Of a stretch of DNA of 36,861 nucleotides, positions 26,061-35,171 are shown piece after piece; the stretch's first letter is position 1; each line of letters starts with the position of its first letter. Source of the DNA: Micavibrio sp. (lineage in GTDB: Bacteria > Pseudomonadota > Alphaproteobacteria > Micavibrionales > Micavibrionaceae); contig JAPJRC010000017.1 of assembly GCA_030824805.1 (NCBI GenBank), forward strand, positions 1-36,861. Reading direction: 5' to 3'. Below the pieces are notes generated by a model. The model was not told where the DNA came from and made no database searches. It worked only from the letters and a program-made list of their open reading frames with translations. The translations under genes and the position numbers were made by a program.

Positions 26061-26089
26061 TTGGAATATGCTATCCCGGGCTCTATTAT
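26061..26089 (+). promoter_or_regulatory. Candidate sigma70-type promoter of the sdh operon
   Basis: TTGGAA (26061-26066) and TATTAT (26084-26089) are separated by exactly 17 bases, 31 bases ahead of the sdhC start. The match is 4/6 and 5/6 to the housekeeping consensus. It is the best promoter pair seen in the window. Confidence 0.5.
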
Positions 26090-26120
26090 CGTGACTGTCT
26101 AAATTACGCGAGATGACCCA

Positions 26121-26531
26121 ATGACCGATATCGCCAAAAGCACCGCCCCGAAAAAGCAAGAACGTCCGTTATCGCCCCACCTTCAGGTGTATCGTTTGCC
26201 GATGACGGCGCTCATGTCCATCACGCACCGTATTACAGGTGTCGGACTTTCTGCTGGCTGCCTTTTGATTACAGCGTTTCTTATCGCCGCCGCCGTGAGC
26301 GAGGAAGCTTTTGTCTGGATCAAGGATTTTTCCATCACCACCGTTGGCACGCTGATCCTCTTCGCGTGGTCTTTCGCGCTTTACTATCACACCTGTAACG
26401 GTGTCCGTCACCTGATCTGGGACACGGTGCATCTTCTGGAGGAACGCGCCGCGATTATGGCGGGTTGGGTTGTATTGTTGGCGTCTGCGGGCCTCACCGC
26501 CGCCACATGGTACTTCGCTTCGATCTACTAA
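26121..26531 (+). CDS. sdhC: Succinate dehydrogenase cytochrome b556 subunit
   Basis: Membrane anchor of complex II that helps bind heme b and quinone. It has 136 residues with three transmembrane helices. RPLSPHLQVYRL and SITHRITGVGL are the first family signature, and HTCNGVRHLIWD carries the predicted heme-ligand His90. It is the first gene of sdhCDAB, with a candidate promoter just upstream. Confidence 0.96.
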   Translation: MTDIAKSTAPKKQERPLSPHLQVYRLPMTALMSITHRITGVGLSAGCLLITAFLIAAAVSEEAFVWIKDFSITTVGTLILFAWSFALYYHTCNGVRHLIWDTVHLLEERAAIMAGWVVLLASAGLTAATWYFASIY

Positions 26532-26541
26532 GGTTAGAACA

Positions 26542-26931
26542 ATGAGCAAGCAAAAAGAACGCATTCAATCTCCTCTCGCAAAAGCCCGCGGACTGGGCTC
26601 GTCGCACGAAGGGGCACATCACTGGCTACAGGAACGTGTAACCGCCGTTGCCATCCTGCCGCTCGTCTTCTGGCTGATCTATTCGATTATCAGCCTGCGC
26701 GGCCTCTCTTATTGGGAATTCACGCAATGGCTGTCACAGCCATGGAACACCGCGTTGCTGATCCTGTTCGTGGCGGGCGTCTATCACCATGCGGCAAGCG
26801 GTTTGCAGGTTGTTATCGAAGATTATGTGGCATCCCATTCGTCAAAGCTGCTCCAGATTATTGCCGTGAAAATGGCTTTCGCCTTTATGGGCGTGGCCTC
26901 CATCGTTTCCATCCTGAAAATAGCGTTATAA
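26542..26931 (+). CDS. sdhD: Succinate dehydrogenase hydrophobic membrane anchor
   Basis: Second membrane anchor of complex II, 129 residues and three transmembrane helices. YHHAASGLQVVIEDYV matches the SdhD pattern with the heme/quinone-site histidine (His82 or His83). ATG 26542, just after the sdhC stop with AAGG upstream, is preferred to an in-frame start at 26470 inside sdhC. Confidence 0.94.
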   Translation: MSKQKERIQSPLAKARGLGSSHEGAHHWLQERVTAVAILPLVFWLIYSIISLRGLSYWEFTQWLSQPWNTALLILFVAGVYHHAASGLQVVIEDYVASHSSKLLQIIAVKMAFAFMGVASIVSILKIAL

Positions 26932-26935
26932 GAAT

Positions 26936-28726
26936 ATGAACCAGTCTTACAAAATCATTGATCACGAATACGACGTTGTCGTCGTTGGCGCTGGCGGCGC
27001 AGGACTTCGCGCCGGTTTCGGTTGTGCCGAAAAGGGACTCAAGACCGCGTTGATCTCCAAAGTGTTTCCAACACGTTCGCACACGGTGGCGGCGCAGGGC
27101 GGCATTTCCGCAGCGCTGGGCAATATGGGCGAAGACGACTGGCGCTTTCACTTCTACGACACCATCAAGGGTTCCGACTGGCTGGGCGATCAGGACGCGA
27201 TTGAATATATGTGCCGCGAAGCCATTCCGGCGATTATCGAACTGGAACATTACGGCGTGCCGTTTTCACGCACACCCGAAGGCAAAATCTACCAGCGCCC
27301 GTTCGGCGGCATGACGACACACTACGGCAAGGGCACGGCGCAGAGAACATGCGCCGCCGCGGACCGTACTGGCCACGCGATTTTGCACACGCTCTACCAA
27401 CAGGCGCTGAAGCACAAGGCCGAATTCTTTATCGAATATTTTGCGCTCGACCTTATCATGGGCGATGAAGGCGAATGCCTCGGCGTGATGGCATGGAATC
27501 TGGACGATGGCACGATCCACCGTTTCCGCGCGCACCAGACCATTCTGGCGACGGGCGGATACGGACGCGCCTATTTCTCCTGCACATCCGCGCACACCTG
27601 CACGGGCGATGGCGGCGGTATGGTTCTACGCGCCGGTTTGCCGATGCAGGACATGGAGTTCGTGCAATTCCACCCGACGGGTATCTACGGCGCAGGCTGT
27701 CTGATCACCGAAGGCGTGCGCGGCGAGGGCGGTTACCTCACCAACTCCGAAGGCGAGCGTTTCATGGAACGTTATGCGCCATCCGCCAAAGATCTTGCAT
27801 CACGCGACGTTGTATCGCGTTCGATGACCATCGAAATCCGCGAAGGCCGCGGCGTTGGCAAAAACAAAGACCATATCCATCTGAACCTGATGCACCTGCC
27901 GCCGGAAGTCATTCACCAACGCCTGCCGGGTATTGCGGAATCCGCACGCATCTTCGCTGGCGTGGATGTGGAGAAGGAACCGATTCCGGTTCTGCCGACG
28001 GTCCACTACAACATGGGTGGTATTCCGACCAACGTGCGTTGCGAAGTTTTGAACCCGACATCCGCCGACCCGAACAAGGTTGTGCCTGGCCTGATGGCGA
28101 TCGGCGAAGCGGCTTGCGTGTCCGTGCACGGCGCAAACCGTCTTGGTTCCAACTCTCTGCTCGACCTCGTCGTGTTTGGCCGCGCCGCCGCCATCCGCGC
28201 TGCGGAAACGGTGTATCCGGGCCAGCCGCACAAGACGATCAAAGGCGACAACGGTGACAAGGCGCTCGCGCATTTGGATCGCGTCCGTCATTCCAAGGGA
28301 TCGACAACGCCTGCCGCGCTTCGTGCGGAGATGCAGCGTATCATGCAAAACCACGCCGCCGTGTTCCGCACGGGCGAGACGCTGCAGGAAGGCTGTGAAC
28401 TTATTTCCAAGGCGTTTGATAAGAAAACCGATCTGGGTATCACCGACCGTTCGATGATTTTCAACACGGACCTTGTCGAGGCGCTGGAACTTGAAAACCT
28501 GATGGGGCAGGCGGTCGCCACGCTTTATTCCGGTGTTAACCGTGAAGAATCCCGCGGCGCGCACGCCCGTGAAGATTTCGCGGATCGTAACGATGAGAAA
28601 TGGATGAAACACACGATCATGCGCGTGGACGAAAAGGGCAAGACATCTATCGATTACCGCCCGGTCATCCTGCACACACTGACAAATGATGTAGAAGCCA
28701 TCCCGCCGAAGAAACGGGTTTACTAG
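26936..28726 (+). CDS. sdhA: Succinate dehydrogenase flavoprotein subunit
   Basis: Oxidises succinate to fumarate with covalently bound FAD. It has 596 residues. Signatures: VVVVGAGGAGLRAGFG (FAD dinucleotide fold), RSHTVAAQGGISAALGN with His49 as the FAD attachment site, FVQFHPTGIYGAG, and GANRLGSNSLLDLVVFGR near the active site. It begins 4 bases after sdhD; its ribosome site is weak (AAGA), which suggests translational coupling. Confidence 0.98.
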   Translation: MNQSYKIIDHEYDVVVVGAGGAGLRAGFGCAEKGLKTALISKVFPTRSHTVAAQGGISAALGNMGEDDWRFHFYDTIKGSDWLGDQDAIEYMCREAIPAIIELEHYGVPFSRTPEGKIYQRPFGGMTTHYGKGTAQRTCAAADRTGHAILHTLYQQALKHKAEFFIEYFALDLIMGDEGECLGVMAWNLDDGTIHRFRAHQTILATGGYGRAYFSCTSAHTCTGDGGGMVLRAGLPMQDMEFVQFHPTGIYGAGCLITEGVRGEGGYLTNSEGERFMERYAPSAKDLASRDVVSRSMTIEIREGRGVGKNKDHIHLNLMHLPPEVIHQRLPGIAESARIFAGVDVEKEPIPVLPTVHYNMGGIPTNVRCEVLNPTSADPNKVVPGLMAIGEAACVSVHGANRLGSNSLLDLVVFGRAAAIRAAETVYPGQPHKTIKGDNGDKALAHLDRVRHSKGSTTPAALRAEMQRIMQNHAAVFRTGETLQEGCELISKAFDKKTDLGITDRSMIFNTDLVEALELENLMGQAVATLYSGVNREESRGAHAREDFADRNDEKWMKHTIMRVDEKGKTSIDYRPVILHTLTNDVEAIPPKKRVY

Positions 28727-28735
28727 GAGTAGAAC

Positions 28736-29533
28736 ATGGCCGAATTTACGCTTCCAAAGAATTCCAAAATCAAGCCGGGTAAGAAGGTTGATGCGAGCGC
28801 GAAAGACGCGAAGCGCAAGAAGACCTTTAATATCTATCGCTATGACCCGGACACGGGCGAAAACCCGCGCATGGATTCATTTACGATCGATCTCGACGAT
28901 TGCGGTCCGATGGTTCTGGATGCGATGATCCACATCAAGAACAATGTGGACTCAACACTGGCGTTCCGCCGTTCCTGCCGCGAAGGGATTTGCGGTTCCT
29001 GTTCGATGAACATTGATGGTCGCAACACGCTGGCATGCTTGAAACCCATTTCCGAAGTTTCGGGCGACGTTAAAATCACGCCGTTGCCGCACATGCCGGT
29101 GGTCAAAGACCTTGTGCCCGATCTTTCCCATGTTTACGCGCAGTATCAGGAAATCGAACCCTGGCTGAAAGCGGACACCGCAAACCCGTCCCGAGAGCGC
29201 CTGCAATCGCCCGAGGATTCCAATATCCTGAACGGTGAAGACGGGCGCGGCCCAGCAGCCTGCATCCTGTGCTTCTGCTGCTCGACGTCCTGCCCCAGCT
29301 ACTGGTGGAACGCCGAGAAATTCCTGGGGCCCGCCATTCTCCTGAATGCATGGCGCTGGATTGCGGATTCCCGCGACGAGGCGACCGGCGAGCGACTCGA
29401 CCAGCTGGAAGACCCGTTCAAGCTGTACCGCTGCCATACGATCATGAACTGCACCAACGCCTGCCCGAAAAATCTCAATCCGGCAAAGGCTATTGCGGAA
29501 ATCAAAAAACTGATGGTAGAGCGCAAGGTATAA
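28736..29533 (+). CDS. sdhB: Succinate dehydrogenase iron-sulfur subunit
   Basis: Carries the 2Fe-2S, 4Fe-4S and 3Fe-4S clusters linking SdhA to quinone. It has 265 residues. The 2Fe-2S ligands are Cys81, Cys86, Cys89 and Cys101 (RSCREGICGSCSMN). The ferredoxin half has CILCFCCSTSCPSYWWN and later CHTIMNCTNACPKNLNP. AGGAG lies about 7 bases before the ATG. It ends the operon, 30 bases before a strong terminator. Confidence 0.98.
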   Translation: MAEFTLPKNSKIKPGKKVDASAKDAKRKKTFNIYRYDPDTGENPRMDSFTIDLDDCGPMVLDAMIHIKNNVDSTLAFRRSCREGICGSCSMNIDGRNTLACLKPISEVSGDVKITPLPHMPVVKDLVPDLSHVYAQYQEIEPWLKADTANPSRERLQSPEDSNILNGEDGRGPAACILCFCCSTSCPSYWWNAEKFLGPAILLNAWRWIADSRDEATGERLDQLEDPFKLYRCHTIMNCTNACPKNLNPAKAIAEIKKLMVERKV

Positions 29534-29561
29534 GCCTTTGCGAATGCACTGAAACCCAAGG

Positions 29562-29588
29562 AAACCGGCGCTTTTCGCCGGTTTTTTT
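29562..29588 (+). terminator. Terminator of the sdh operon
   Basis: AAACCGGCG (29562-29570), loop CTTTT, CGCCGGTT (29576-29583) running into a seven-T tract. Confidence 0.92.
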
Positions 29589-29732
29589 ATGTTGGGATTT
29601 CATTAACACTTTTATGGTTTGATACGGGGAAATCAGGGCGCCCTGTTGATGGTCTTTAGAATAGATATTGGACAAGGGCGCAAATCACTTTACGCTTTAA
29701 GAAACCAACCCGAGGGAATCAGGGGAATGAAC

Positions 29733-30152
29733 ATGCTTAACGACATCCAAATCAGTTTCGGCGCCTTCGCGCTTTCCGGCCTGTTGGCATTTTTGCTCGG
29801 CCTTGTCTGGTATCATCCCAAAGTCATGCGTGGCGGCGGTATCGAACTCAACGAAACACAGAAAAAAGTTATCTTCACAATGCCGAGCATGATCGCCTCG
29901 CTGTTCCTGTGGACATTGTCGGCGTGCTTCTATGCGTTTCTCGCCCAATTCCTCGACATTAACAGCGCCGCCGGATACTTCTGCTTGTCCTGCTTGCTGT
30001 GGGTGGCTTTCTCCATGCCGCCGACACTTATGAGCGCACTTTACACAGGCAATTCCATTCAAAGCATGGCCGTTGATGCGGGATATCAACTCGGCGGATA
30101 TTATGTTTTCGCCGCCGTGCATATCGCCTTCCTGTCGCTTGGCTGGATGTAA
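29733..30152 (+). CDS. Small polytopic membrane protein, DUF1761-like
   Basis: 139 residues with four predicted transmembrane segments. GLVWYHPKVMRGGG near residue 25 resembles the WY-P motif after the first helix of DUF1761 proteins; function unknown. Several in-frame starts exist. ATG 29733 is chosen because AGGGG (29721-29725) lies 7 bases upstream, whereas ATG 29727 would abut it. The preceding gap (29534-29732) holds the sdh terminator and presumably this gene's promoter. Confidence 0.78.
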   Translation: MLNDIQISFGAFALSGLLAFLLGLVWYHPKVMRGGGIELNETQKKVIFTMPSMIASLFLWTLSACFYAFLAQFLDINSAAGYFCLSCLLWVAFSMPPTLMSALYTGNSIQSMAVDAGYQLGGYYVFAAVHIAFLSLGWM

Positions 30153-30170
30153 GATTTCATCAGAGAGAAA

Positions 30171-30195
30171 AAAAGCCCGGCAATGCCGGGCTTTT
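30171..30195. terminator. Bidirectional terminator
   Basis: AAAAGCCCGGC (30171-30181), loop AAT, GCCGGGCTTTT(T) (30185-30195). Convergent genes lie on both sides, and the nadC stop codon touches it. Confidence 0.92.
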
Positions 30196-31049
30196 TATTC
30201 TTCGATTGGTTCGATATCCAGACCGATATCAAGGGCAGGGGCGCTGTGGGTGAGCGCACCGACGGAAATGATATGCACGCCGGTTTCGGCAATTGCCTTC
30301 ACGGTTTGCAGGTTTACACCGCCCGAAGCTTCTATAATCGCCTTGTTGTCAATGCGCTTCACGGCCTTCACCATGTCTTCAATTGAAAAATTGTCGAGCA
30401 TGATGATGTCTGCACCGCCGCCATGCTGGAGCACTTCTTCCAGCTGGTCGAGATTGTCGACTTCGATTTCGATTTTCACCATATGGCCGGCGTTCGATTT
30501 CGCCATTTGCAGGGCAGGGTAAATGCCCCCCGCAAGCGCAATGTGATTGTCTTTTATAAGCACGGCATCATCGAGGCCGAAACGGTGGTTCATCCCGCCG
30601 CCAAGGCGTACCGCCTGTTTTTGCAAACTGCGCAGGCCGGGAATGGTTTTGCGCGTGTCGACAATCTTCGCGCCCGTGTCTTCGATGGCATCGACATAGT
30701 GTTTGGTCAATGTCGCTACGCCGGAAAGATGTTGTATGAAATTCAAAGCCACGCGTTCCGCGGTTAAAATCGCACGGGCCGATCCTGTAATAATGGCGAT
30801 GTCTTCGCCCGCTGCAATGTCTTCGCCATCGCCCTTCAGCAGTTCTATTTCGCAATCGGGATCGGTGATCGTAAAAGCGGCAAGACCCGCGACAACACCG
30901 GCCAGTCTTCCTGCCTTGCGGGCGTTCAGCAAGGCGCGTGCGTCTTTGTCGAGCGGCACAGTGCATTCGGTTGTGATGTCATGGCCGTGGCCAAGATCTT
31001 CTTTCAAAGCTGCGCGGACGATATCTTCGATATGCAGGGCAGAGATCAT
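30195..31049 (-). CDS. nadC: Nicotinate-nucleotide pyrophosphorylase (quinolinate phosphoribosyltransferase)
   Basis: Converts quinolinate and PRPP to nicotinate mononucleotide in de novo NAD synthesis. It has 284 residues. Motifs: LNFIQHLSGVAT, DTRKTIPGLR, RLGGGMNHRFGLDDAVLIKD and EASGGVNL. The ATG overlaps the nadA stop by one base (TAATG), so the two are translationally coupled. Confidence 0.97.
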   Translation of the reverse strand: MISALHIEDIVRAALKEDLGHGHDITTECTVPLDKDARALLNARKAGRLAGVVAGLAAFTITDPDCEIELLKGDGEDIAAGEDIAIITGSARAILTAERVALNFIQHLSGVATLTKHYVDAIEDTGAKIVDTRKTIPGLRSLQKQAVRLGGGMNHRFGLDDAVLIKDNHIALAGGIYPALQMAKSNAGHMVKIEIEVDNLDQLEEVLQHGGGADIIMLDNFSIEDMVKAVKRIDNKAIIEASGGVNLQTVKAIAETGVHIISVGALTHSAPALDIGLDIEPIEE

Positions 31050-32047
31050 TACTTGCTCAGTTCCAGCATGCGCTCGATGGGAAGACGCGCGCGGTCGGCG
31101 ATGGCCGGATCAACGAAAACTTCCGGCGTTTCGTTTTGCAGGCAGTCGAGGATTTTCGGCAGGGTGATTTTTTTCATGTGCGGGCAAAGCTGGCACGGAC
31201 GCACCAGCTGCATTTCCGGATGCGCCGCTTGGATATTGTCGGACATGGAGCATTCGGTGATCAGCATTACTTTTGCGGGTTTGTCTTTTTCCACGAACTC
31301 GATCATCTGTTGTGTCGAGCCGGCAAAATCCGAAGCCGCGATAACGTCCGGCGGGCATTCGGGGTGGGCGATAACAACCACGCCAGGATATTTTATACGC
31401 ATGGCGGCGATTTCTTCCGGTGTGAATTTCTCATGCACCATGCAACTGCCCTGCCATGTCAGGATTTTTTTGGTCGTCTGTGTTTGTGTGTAGGCCGCAA
31501 GATACTGGTCCGGCACCATCAGGATAGTGTCTTCTTTCATCGCGTTGATGATTTTCACGGCGTTGCCCGATGTCACACAGATATCGCTTTCGGCTTTCAC
31601 TTCGGCGGACGTGTTGACATAGGATGCAATAGGAACGCCGGGGAATTTTTCACGCAGCAGTTTGATGTCCGCCGCCGTGATGCTTTCCGCGAGAGAGCAA
31701 CCCGCCTTCATATCGGGGATCAGAACCTTTTTGTTCATACAGAGAATCTTGGACGTCTCTGCCATGAAATGCACACCGCACTGGACGATAACATCGGCTT
31801 GCGTCTTCGCGGCTTCGCGGGCCAGCGCGAGAGAATCCCCAACGATGTCCGCCACGCCATGGAAAATATCCGGCGTCATGTAATTATGGGCGAGGATGAC
31901 CGCGTTCTTTTCTTTTTTGAGGCGGTTGATCTCAACAATGTACGGCGCCATCGCGTGGAAATACGCTTCGTCATACTGATCTTTCAGCATGTTCCAGACA
32001 GGCGCCGTGGCGCGGGCTACATCATCGGTATAGGCAAGGTTTGTCAT
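31049..32047 (-). CDS. nadA: Quinolinate synthase
   Basis: 4Fe-4S enzyme condensing iminoaspartate with dihydroxyacetone phosphate to quinolinate. It has 332 residues. Motifs: AVILAHNYMTPDI, VQCGVHFMAETSKIL, PDMKAGCSLAESI, IAHPECPPDV, MLITECSMSDN and the late LVRPCQLCPHMKK, together giving the conserved cluster cysteines. L-aspartate oxidase (nadB), commonly encoded between nadA and nadC, is absent here. Confidence 0.97.
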   Translation of the reverse strand: MTNLAYTDDVARATAPVWNMLKDQYDEAYFHAMAPYIVEINRLKKEKNAVILAHNYMTPDIFHGVADIVGDSLALAREAAKTQADVIVQCGVHFMAETSKILCMNKKVLIPDMKAGCSLAESITAADIKLLREKFPGVPIASYVNTSAEVKAESDICVTSGNAVKIINAMKEDTILMVPDQYLAAYTQTQTTKKILTWQGSCMVHEKFTPEEIAAMRIKYPGVVVIAHPECPPDVIAASDFAGSTQQMIEFVEKDKPAKVMLITECSMSDNIQAAHPEMQLVRPCQLCPHMKKITLPKILDCLQNETPEVFVDPAIADRARLPIERMLELSK

Positions 32048-32085
32048 GGCGCTCTTTTACGCAAAATAAGCGGGTTTTGCAAAGT

Positions 32086-32658
32086 TTATTGTTTCCCGGC
32101 CGCGGAGGCCAAGGGTGCCTCTTTGGCCCATTTCTGCATTTTATACAACGCTCTAATGTGCGGTGCGCCAGTCTTCTGCTCGTATTTCTCGTAATATTGC
32201 TGGTGGTAGGTTTCAGCGGGCCAGAATTTGGCCTGCGGCTCCAGCGTGGTGACGATAGGGTTTTTCCAGCGTCCCGAACCTTCTACCGCGGCAATGGCTT
32301 CCTGTGCCTGTTTTTTCTGGTCTTCGTCGTGGTAGAAAATGACCGATCTGTACTGGGTGCCGCGGTCCACGCCCTGACCGTTCAGGTCTGTGGGATCGTG
32401 TGCGCGCTCTAGAAAATGGAGCAGCAACTCGCGGTAGCTGATCACTTTCGGGTCGTAGTAGACTTCCAGCGCCTCTGCGTGGCCGGTTTTTCCGGTGCAG
32501 ATATCCTCATAGGTGGGATTTTCCGTCAAACCGCCTTCATAGCCGCAGCGCGTGAAAAGAACGCCGTCCAAACGGCGGAATTCCGCCTCGATGCACCAGA
32601 AACACCCGCCGCCGAAACTTGCGTACGGAGCCTGTGGAGGGGGAACTGTATCGGTCAT
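32086..32658 (-). CDS. msrA: Peptide-methionine (S)-S-oxide reductase
   Basis: Repairs the S-epimer of methionine sulfoxide. It has 190 residues. The catalytic Cys19 is in GGCFWCIEAEF; GYEGGLTENPTYEDICTGKT and GHAEALEVYYDP are standard MsrA blocks, and AETYHQQYYEKY ends the domain. No signal peptide, so cytoplasmic. AAGGA precedes the ATG. It is divergent from the MFS gene. A catalytically intact MsrB partner is not in this window. Confidence 0.97.
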   Translation of the reverse strand: MTDTVPPPQAPYASFGGGCFWCIEAEFRRLDGVLFTRCGYEGGLTENPTYEDICTGKTGHAEALEVYYDPKVISYRELLLHFLERAHDPTDLNGQGVDRGTQYRSVIFYHDEDQKKQAQEAIAAVEGSGRWKNPIVTTLEPQAKFWPAETYHQQYYEKYEQKTGAPHIRALYKMQKWAKEAPLASAAGKQ

Positions 32659-32719
32659 GGGGCCGTTTCCTTTGCTGGGTCTTTACTCTAATATGGCTCG
32701 CTCAAGGAGTCTTTCAAGA

Positions 32720-34075
32720 ATGCACGAATTACAAGGCGAACTGCCGACCGAACTCAGCCCCGATATCGCGCCGCGCGGTGCCCGCAAATCCATAATATCA
32801 TGGTGCGTTTATGACTGGGCGAACAGTGCGTTCTCAACGATTATCATCACCTTTATCTTCAGCGTGTTTTTTTCGCGCAACATGATCGGCGATGAAACAA
32901 TGGGTGCGGCATGGTGGGGATATGCCATCGCGGTCTCGGGCGTTCTGATCGCCATTCTCGGGCCTTTTTTCGGCGCGGTGGCCGACCATTCGGGCGCGCG
33001 CAAAAGATGGGTGTTCTGGCTTTCGATGCTTTGTATTATCCCGAGCGCGCTGCTCTGGTTCGCGCAGCCCGGTGTTGGCCCGCTTCCGGAAGATCCCGAA
33101 ACATTCGTCAACCTGAACAACATTATTTTCGTGCTGGCGATGGTCGTGATCGCGAACGTGGGCTTTGAACTTTCCATCGTTTTCTACAACGCCATGCTCA
33201 CGCACATTGCACCCAAACATCTGATAGGGCGCATCTCCGGCTGGGGCTGGGGGATAGGTTATCTCGGTGGTCTGGCCGCGCTCGCCGTGGCTTTGTTCGG
33301 TCTCGTGGGGTTTGGCGAGATGGATCCGTGGTTCGGTATTTCCGGACAGGATATGGCCTCCATCCGCGCGACCGGGCCTTTGACGGCTATCTGGTTCCTC
33401 ATTTTTATGATTCCGTTTCTCCTGTGGACGCACGATGTCGAACGCAAGCCGATGCCGGTGGGCGAAGCGATGAAGCTTGGCCTGAAACAACTTGGCCGCA
33501 CAATCCGTGAAGTGAAGCATCACAAAAACCTTGTGCAGTTCCTCGTGTCTTCGGCCATTTATCGCGACGGCCTCAACACTCTTTTTACCGTTGGCGGACT
33601 CTATGCGGCGGGCGTGTACGGCATGGACTTCCTTGAACTCATGACCTTTGCCATCGGGCTGAATGTCAGCGCCGGATTGGGCGCTTTTCTCTTCGCGCAT
33701 CTGGATGACAAGATCGGCTCCAAACGCACCATCACGATTTCTCTGATCGGATTGATTATCACGGGTGCGGCCGTGTTGTTTTCGACCGACAAGCTCGTGT
33801 TCACAGGTCTTGCGCTGGGGCTGGGGCTGTTCATGGGACCCGTGCAGGCAGCAAGCAGAACGCTGGCGGGCCGTCTCGCGCCGCGTGGCATGGTGACACA
33901 AACCTATGGCCTGTATGCTTTTACAGGTAAATCCGTGGCATTCATGGGCCCGCTCGCATACGGCGCTGCCACGCATTATTACAACATGCAGCAGGCGGGT
34001 ATGTTCACCATTGTCCTGTTCTGGATTCTGGGGCTCGGTCTTCTATCCCTCGTGGAGGAAAAACGTGAAGATTGA
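32720..34075 (+). CDS. MFS transporter, UMF1 (Atg22-like) family
   Basis: 451 residues with about twelve transmembrane segments. The signature YDWANSAF (residues 31-38), right before the first helix, is diagnostic of UMF1/Atg22-type MFS proteins. GRISGWGWGIGYLGGL and GPVQAASRTLAGRLAP are typical blocks in the middle and late parts. Substrate unknown; fungal Atg22 effluxes amino acids. ATG 32720 is chosen for the AAGGAG at 32704-32709; ATG 32693 is an alternative adding 9 residues. The last bases overlap the amidase gene. Confidence 0.9.
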   Translation: MHELQGELPTELSPDIAPRGARKSIISWCVYDWANSAFSTIIITFIFSVFFSRNMIGDETMGAAWWGYAIAVSGVLIAILGPFFGAVADHSGARKRWVFWLSMLCIIPSALLWFAQPGVGPLPEDPETFVNLNNIIFVLAMVVIANVGFELSIVFYNAMLTHIAPKHLIGRISGWGWGIGYLGGLAALAVALFGLVGFGEMDPWFGISGQDMASIRATGPLTAIWFLIFMIPFLLWTHDVERKPMPVGEAMKLGLKQLGRTIREVKHHKNLVQFLVSSAIYRDGLNTLFTVGGLYAAGVYGMDFLELMTFAIGLNVSAGLGAFLFAHLDDKIGSKRTITISLIGLIITGAAVLFSTDKLVFTGLALGLGLFMGPVQAASRTLAGRLAPRGMVTQTYGLYAFTGKSVAFMGPLAYGAATHYYNMQQAGMFTIVLFWILGLGLLSLVEEKRED

Positions 34076-34775
34076 GGATTTCAGGTCGCCCAACTTTGAT
34101 GAACGGAATGGCGCGCGCCCATCGCTGATTATCCTGCATTATACGGGCATGGAAACGGCGCAAGGCGCATTGAAACGCCTGTCCGAACCTGACAGCAAAG
34201 TCAGCGCGCATTACACGGTCGACGAGGATGGTTCTGTCTATATCCATGTCGATGAAGACAAGCGCGCATGGCACGCGGGATATTCGTTCTGGCAGGGTGA
34301 GACCGATATCAACAAAATCTCTGTCGGCATCGAAATCGTCAATCCGGGGCATGAATGGGGTTATCGACCGTTCACGGGCGCGCAGATGAAAACGCTTATT
34401 CCTTTGTGTAAGGAAATCATGCAGCGCTGGGATATCGAGCCTGAAAACGTTCTCGGCCATTCCGATGTTGCGCCGGCGCGCAAACAAGACCCCGGCGAAT
34501 ATTTCCCGTGGCATGAACTGGCGCGCCACGGGGTTGGTGTCTGGCCCGTGGCTTCCGATGAGGATGCTGTGAAGGCTGCCGGTATCAATATCGAACGCGC
34601 CTTGCACGATTGCGGCTATGACCACCGCGTAAAGCTGCGGGACAATATCACGGCGTTTCAGCGTCATTACGTGCCGGAGGCTTTTGCCAACGGCCATGCG
34701 GGCGAGGGGGATTCCCTGACCAAAACCCGTTTATATGCCTTGCTGGCGGGGCATTTTGTGGACGTTGATCAATAA
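34065..34775 (+). CDS. N-acetylmuramoyl-L-alanine amidase (Amidase_2, AmiD/AmpD type)
   Basis: Cleaves the amide bond between N-acetylmuramic acid and the peptide. It has 236 residues. Zinc-site features: LIILHYTGM (His25), RAWHAGYSFW, SVGIEIVNPG and VLGHSDVAPARKQDPG. After the catalytic domain (about 1-165) comes a helical C-terminal part (RALHDCGYD ... ITAFQRHYVPE) resembling a peptidoglycan-binding module, as in AmiD. AmiD is normally an exported lipoprotein, yet no signal peptide is visible, so a cytoplasmic recycling role as in AmpD is also possible. The GTG start overlaps the MFS stop by 11 bases and has GGAGG about 6 bases upstream. Confidence 0.9.
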   Translation: MKIEDFRSPNFDERNGARPSLIILHYTGMETAQGALKRLSEPDSKVSAHYTVDEDGSVYIHVDEDKRAWHAGYSFWQGETDINKISVGIEIVNPGHEWGYRPFTGAQMKTLIPLCKEIMQRWDIEPENVLGHSDVAPARKQDPGEYFPWHELARHGVGVWPVASDEDAVKAAGINIERALHDCGYDHRVKLRDNITAFQRHYVPEAFANGHAGEGDSLTKTRLYALLAGHFVDVDQ

Positions 34776-34793
34776 TCCTGTTAGAAACCGCCT

Positions 34794-35157
34794 TGGCCGG
34801 AAGGCCGGACGGCCGCGGCTTGAGAGTCGAGGAAAGTCCGGGCTTCATGGAAACAGGATGCCGGATAACGTCCGGACGGGGCAACCCGATGGAAAGTGCA
34901 ACAGAAAACAAACCGCCGATGGCCCGCAAGGGTACAGGTAAGGGCGAAACGGTGCGGTAAGAGCGCACCGCGGACCTGGCAACAGGGACGGCATGGCAAA
35001 CCCCATCCGAAGCAAGACCAAATAGGGACGGCGCATGCCGCGTTTTCACGGTGTCGTCCGGGTAGGTTGCTAGAGGCTGCTGGCAACAGCAGCAGGAGAG
35101 GAATGGTCGTCACCGTGGCAACACGGTACAGAACCCGGCTTACAGGCCCTCCGGCCA
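34794..35157 (+). ncRNA. rnpB: RNase P RNA, bacterial class A
   Basis: Catalytic RNA of tRNA 5'-end maturation. The ends pair as helix P1: TGGCCGGA (34794-34801) with TCCGGCCA (35150-35157). Conserved blocks are GAGGAAAGTCCGGGCT (34829-34844), the GGTAAGGGCGAAACGGTGCG and GGTAAGAGCGCACC region (34938-34970), GTAGGTTGCTAGAGGC, and ACAGAACCCGGCTTACAG (35128-35145). Exact termini are set by P1 pairing and may differ by a few bases. Confidence 0.96.
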
Positions 35158-35171
35158 TTTTCAAACGTAAT

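Noticed and set aside
31136..32194. 352-codon plus-strand frame opposite nadA
   Set aside because: nadA motifs on the minus strand are clear, and this frame has the His/Arg/Phe-rich composition of a shadow.
32834..33976. 380-codon minus-strand frame opposite the MFS gene
   Set aside because: Strongly charged, without motifs; the plus strand encodes twelve hydrophobic helices.
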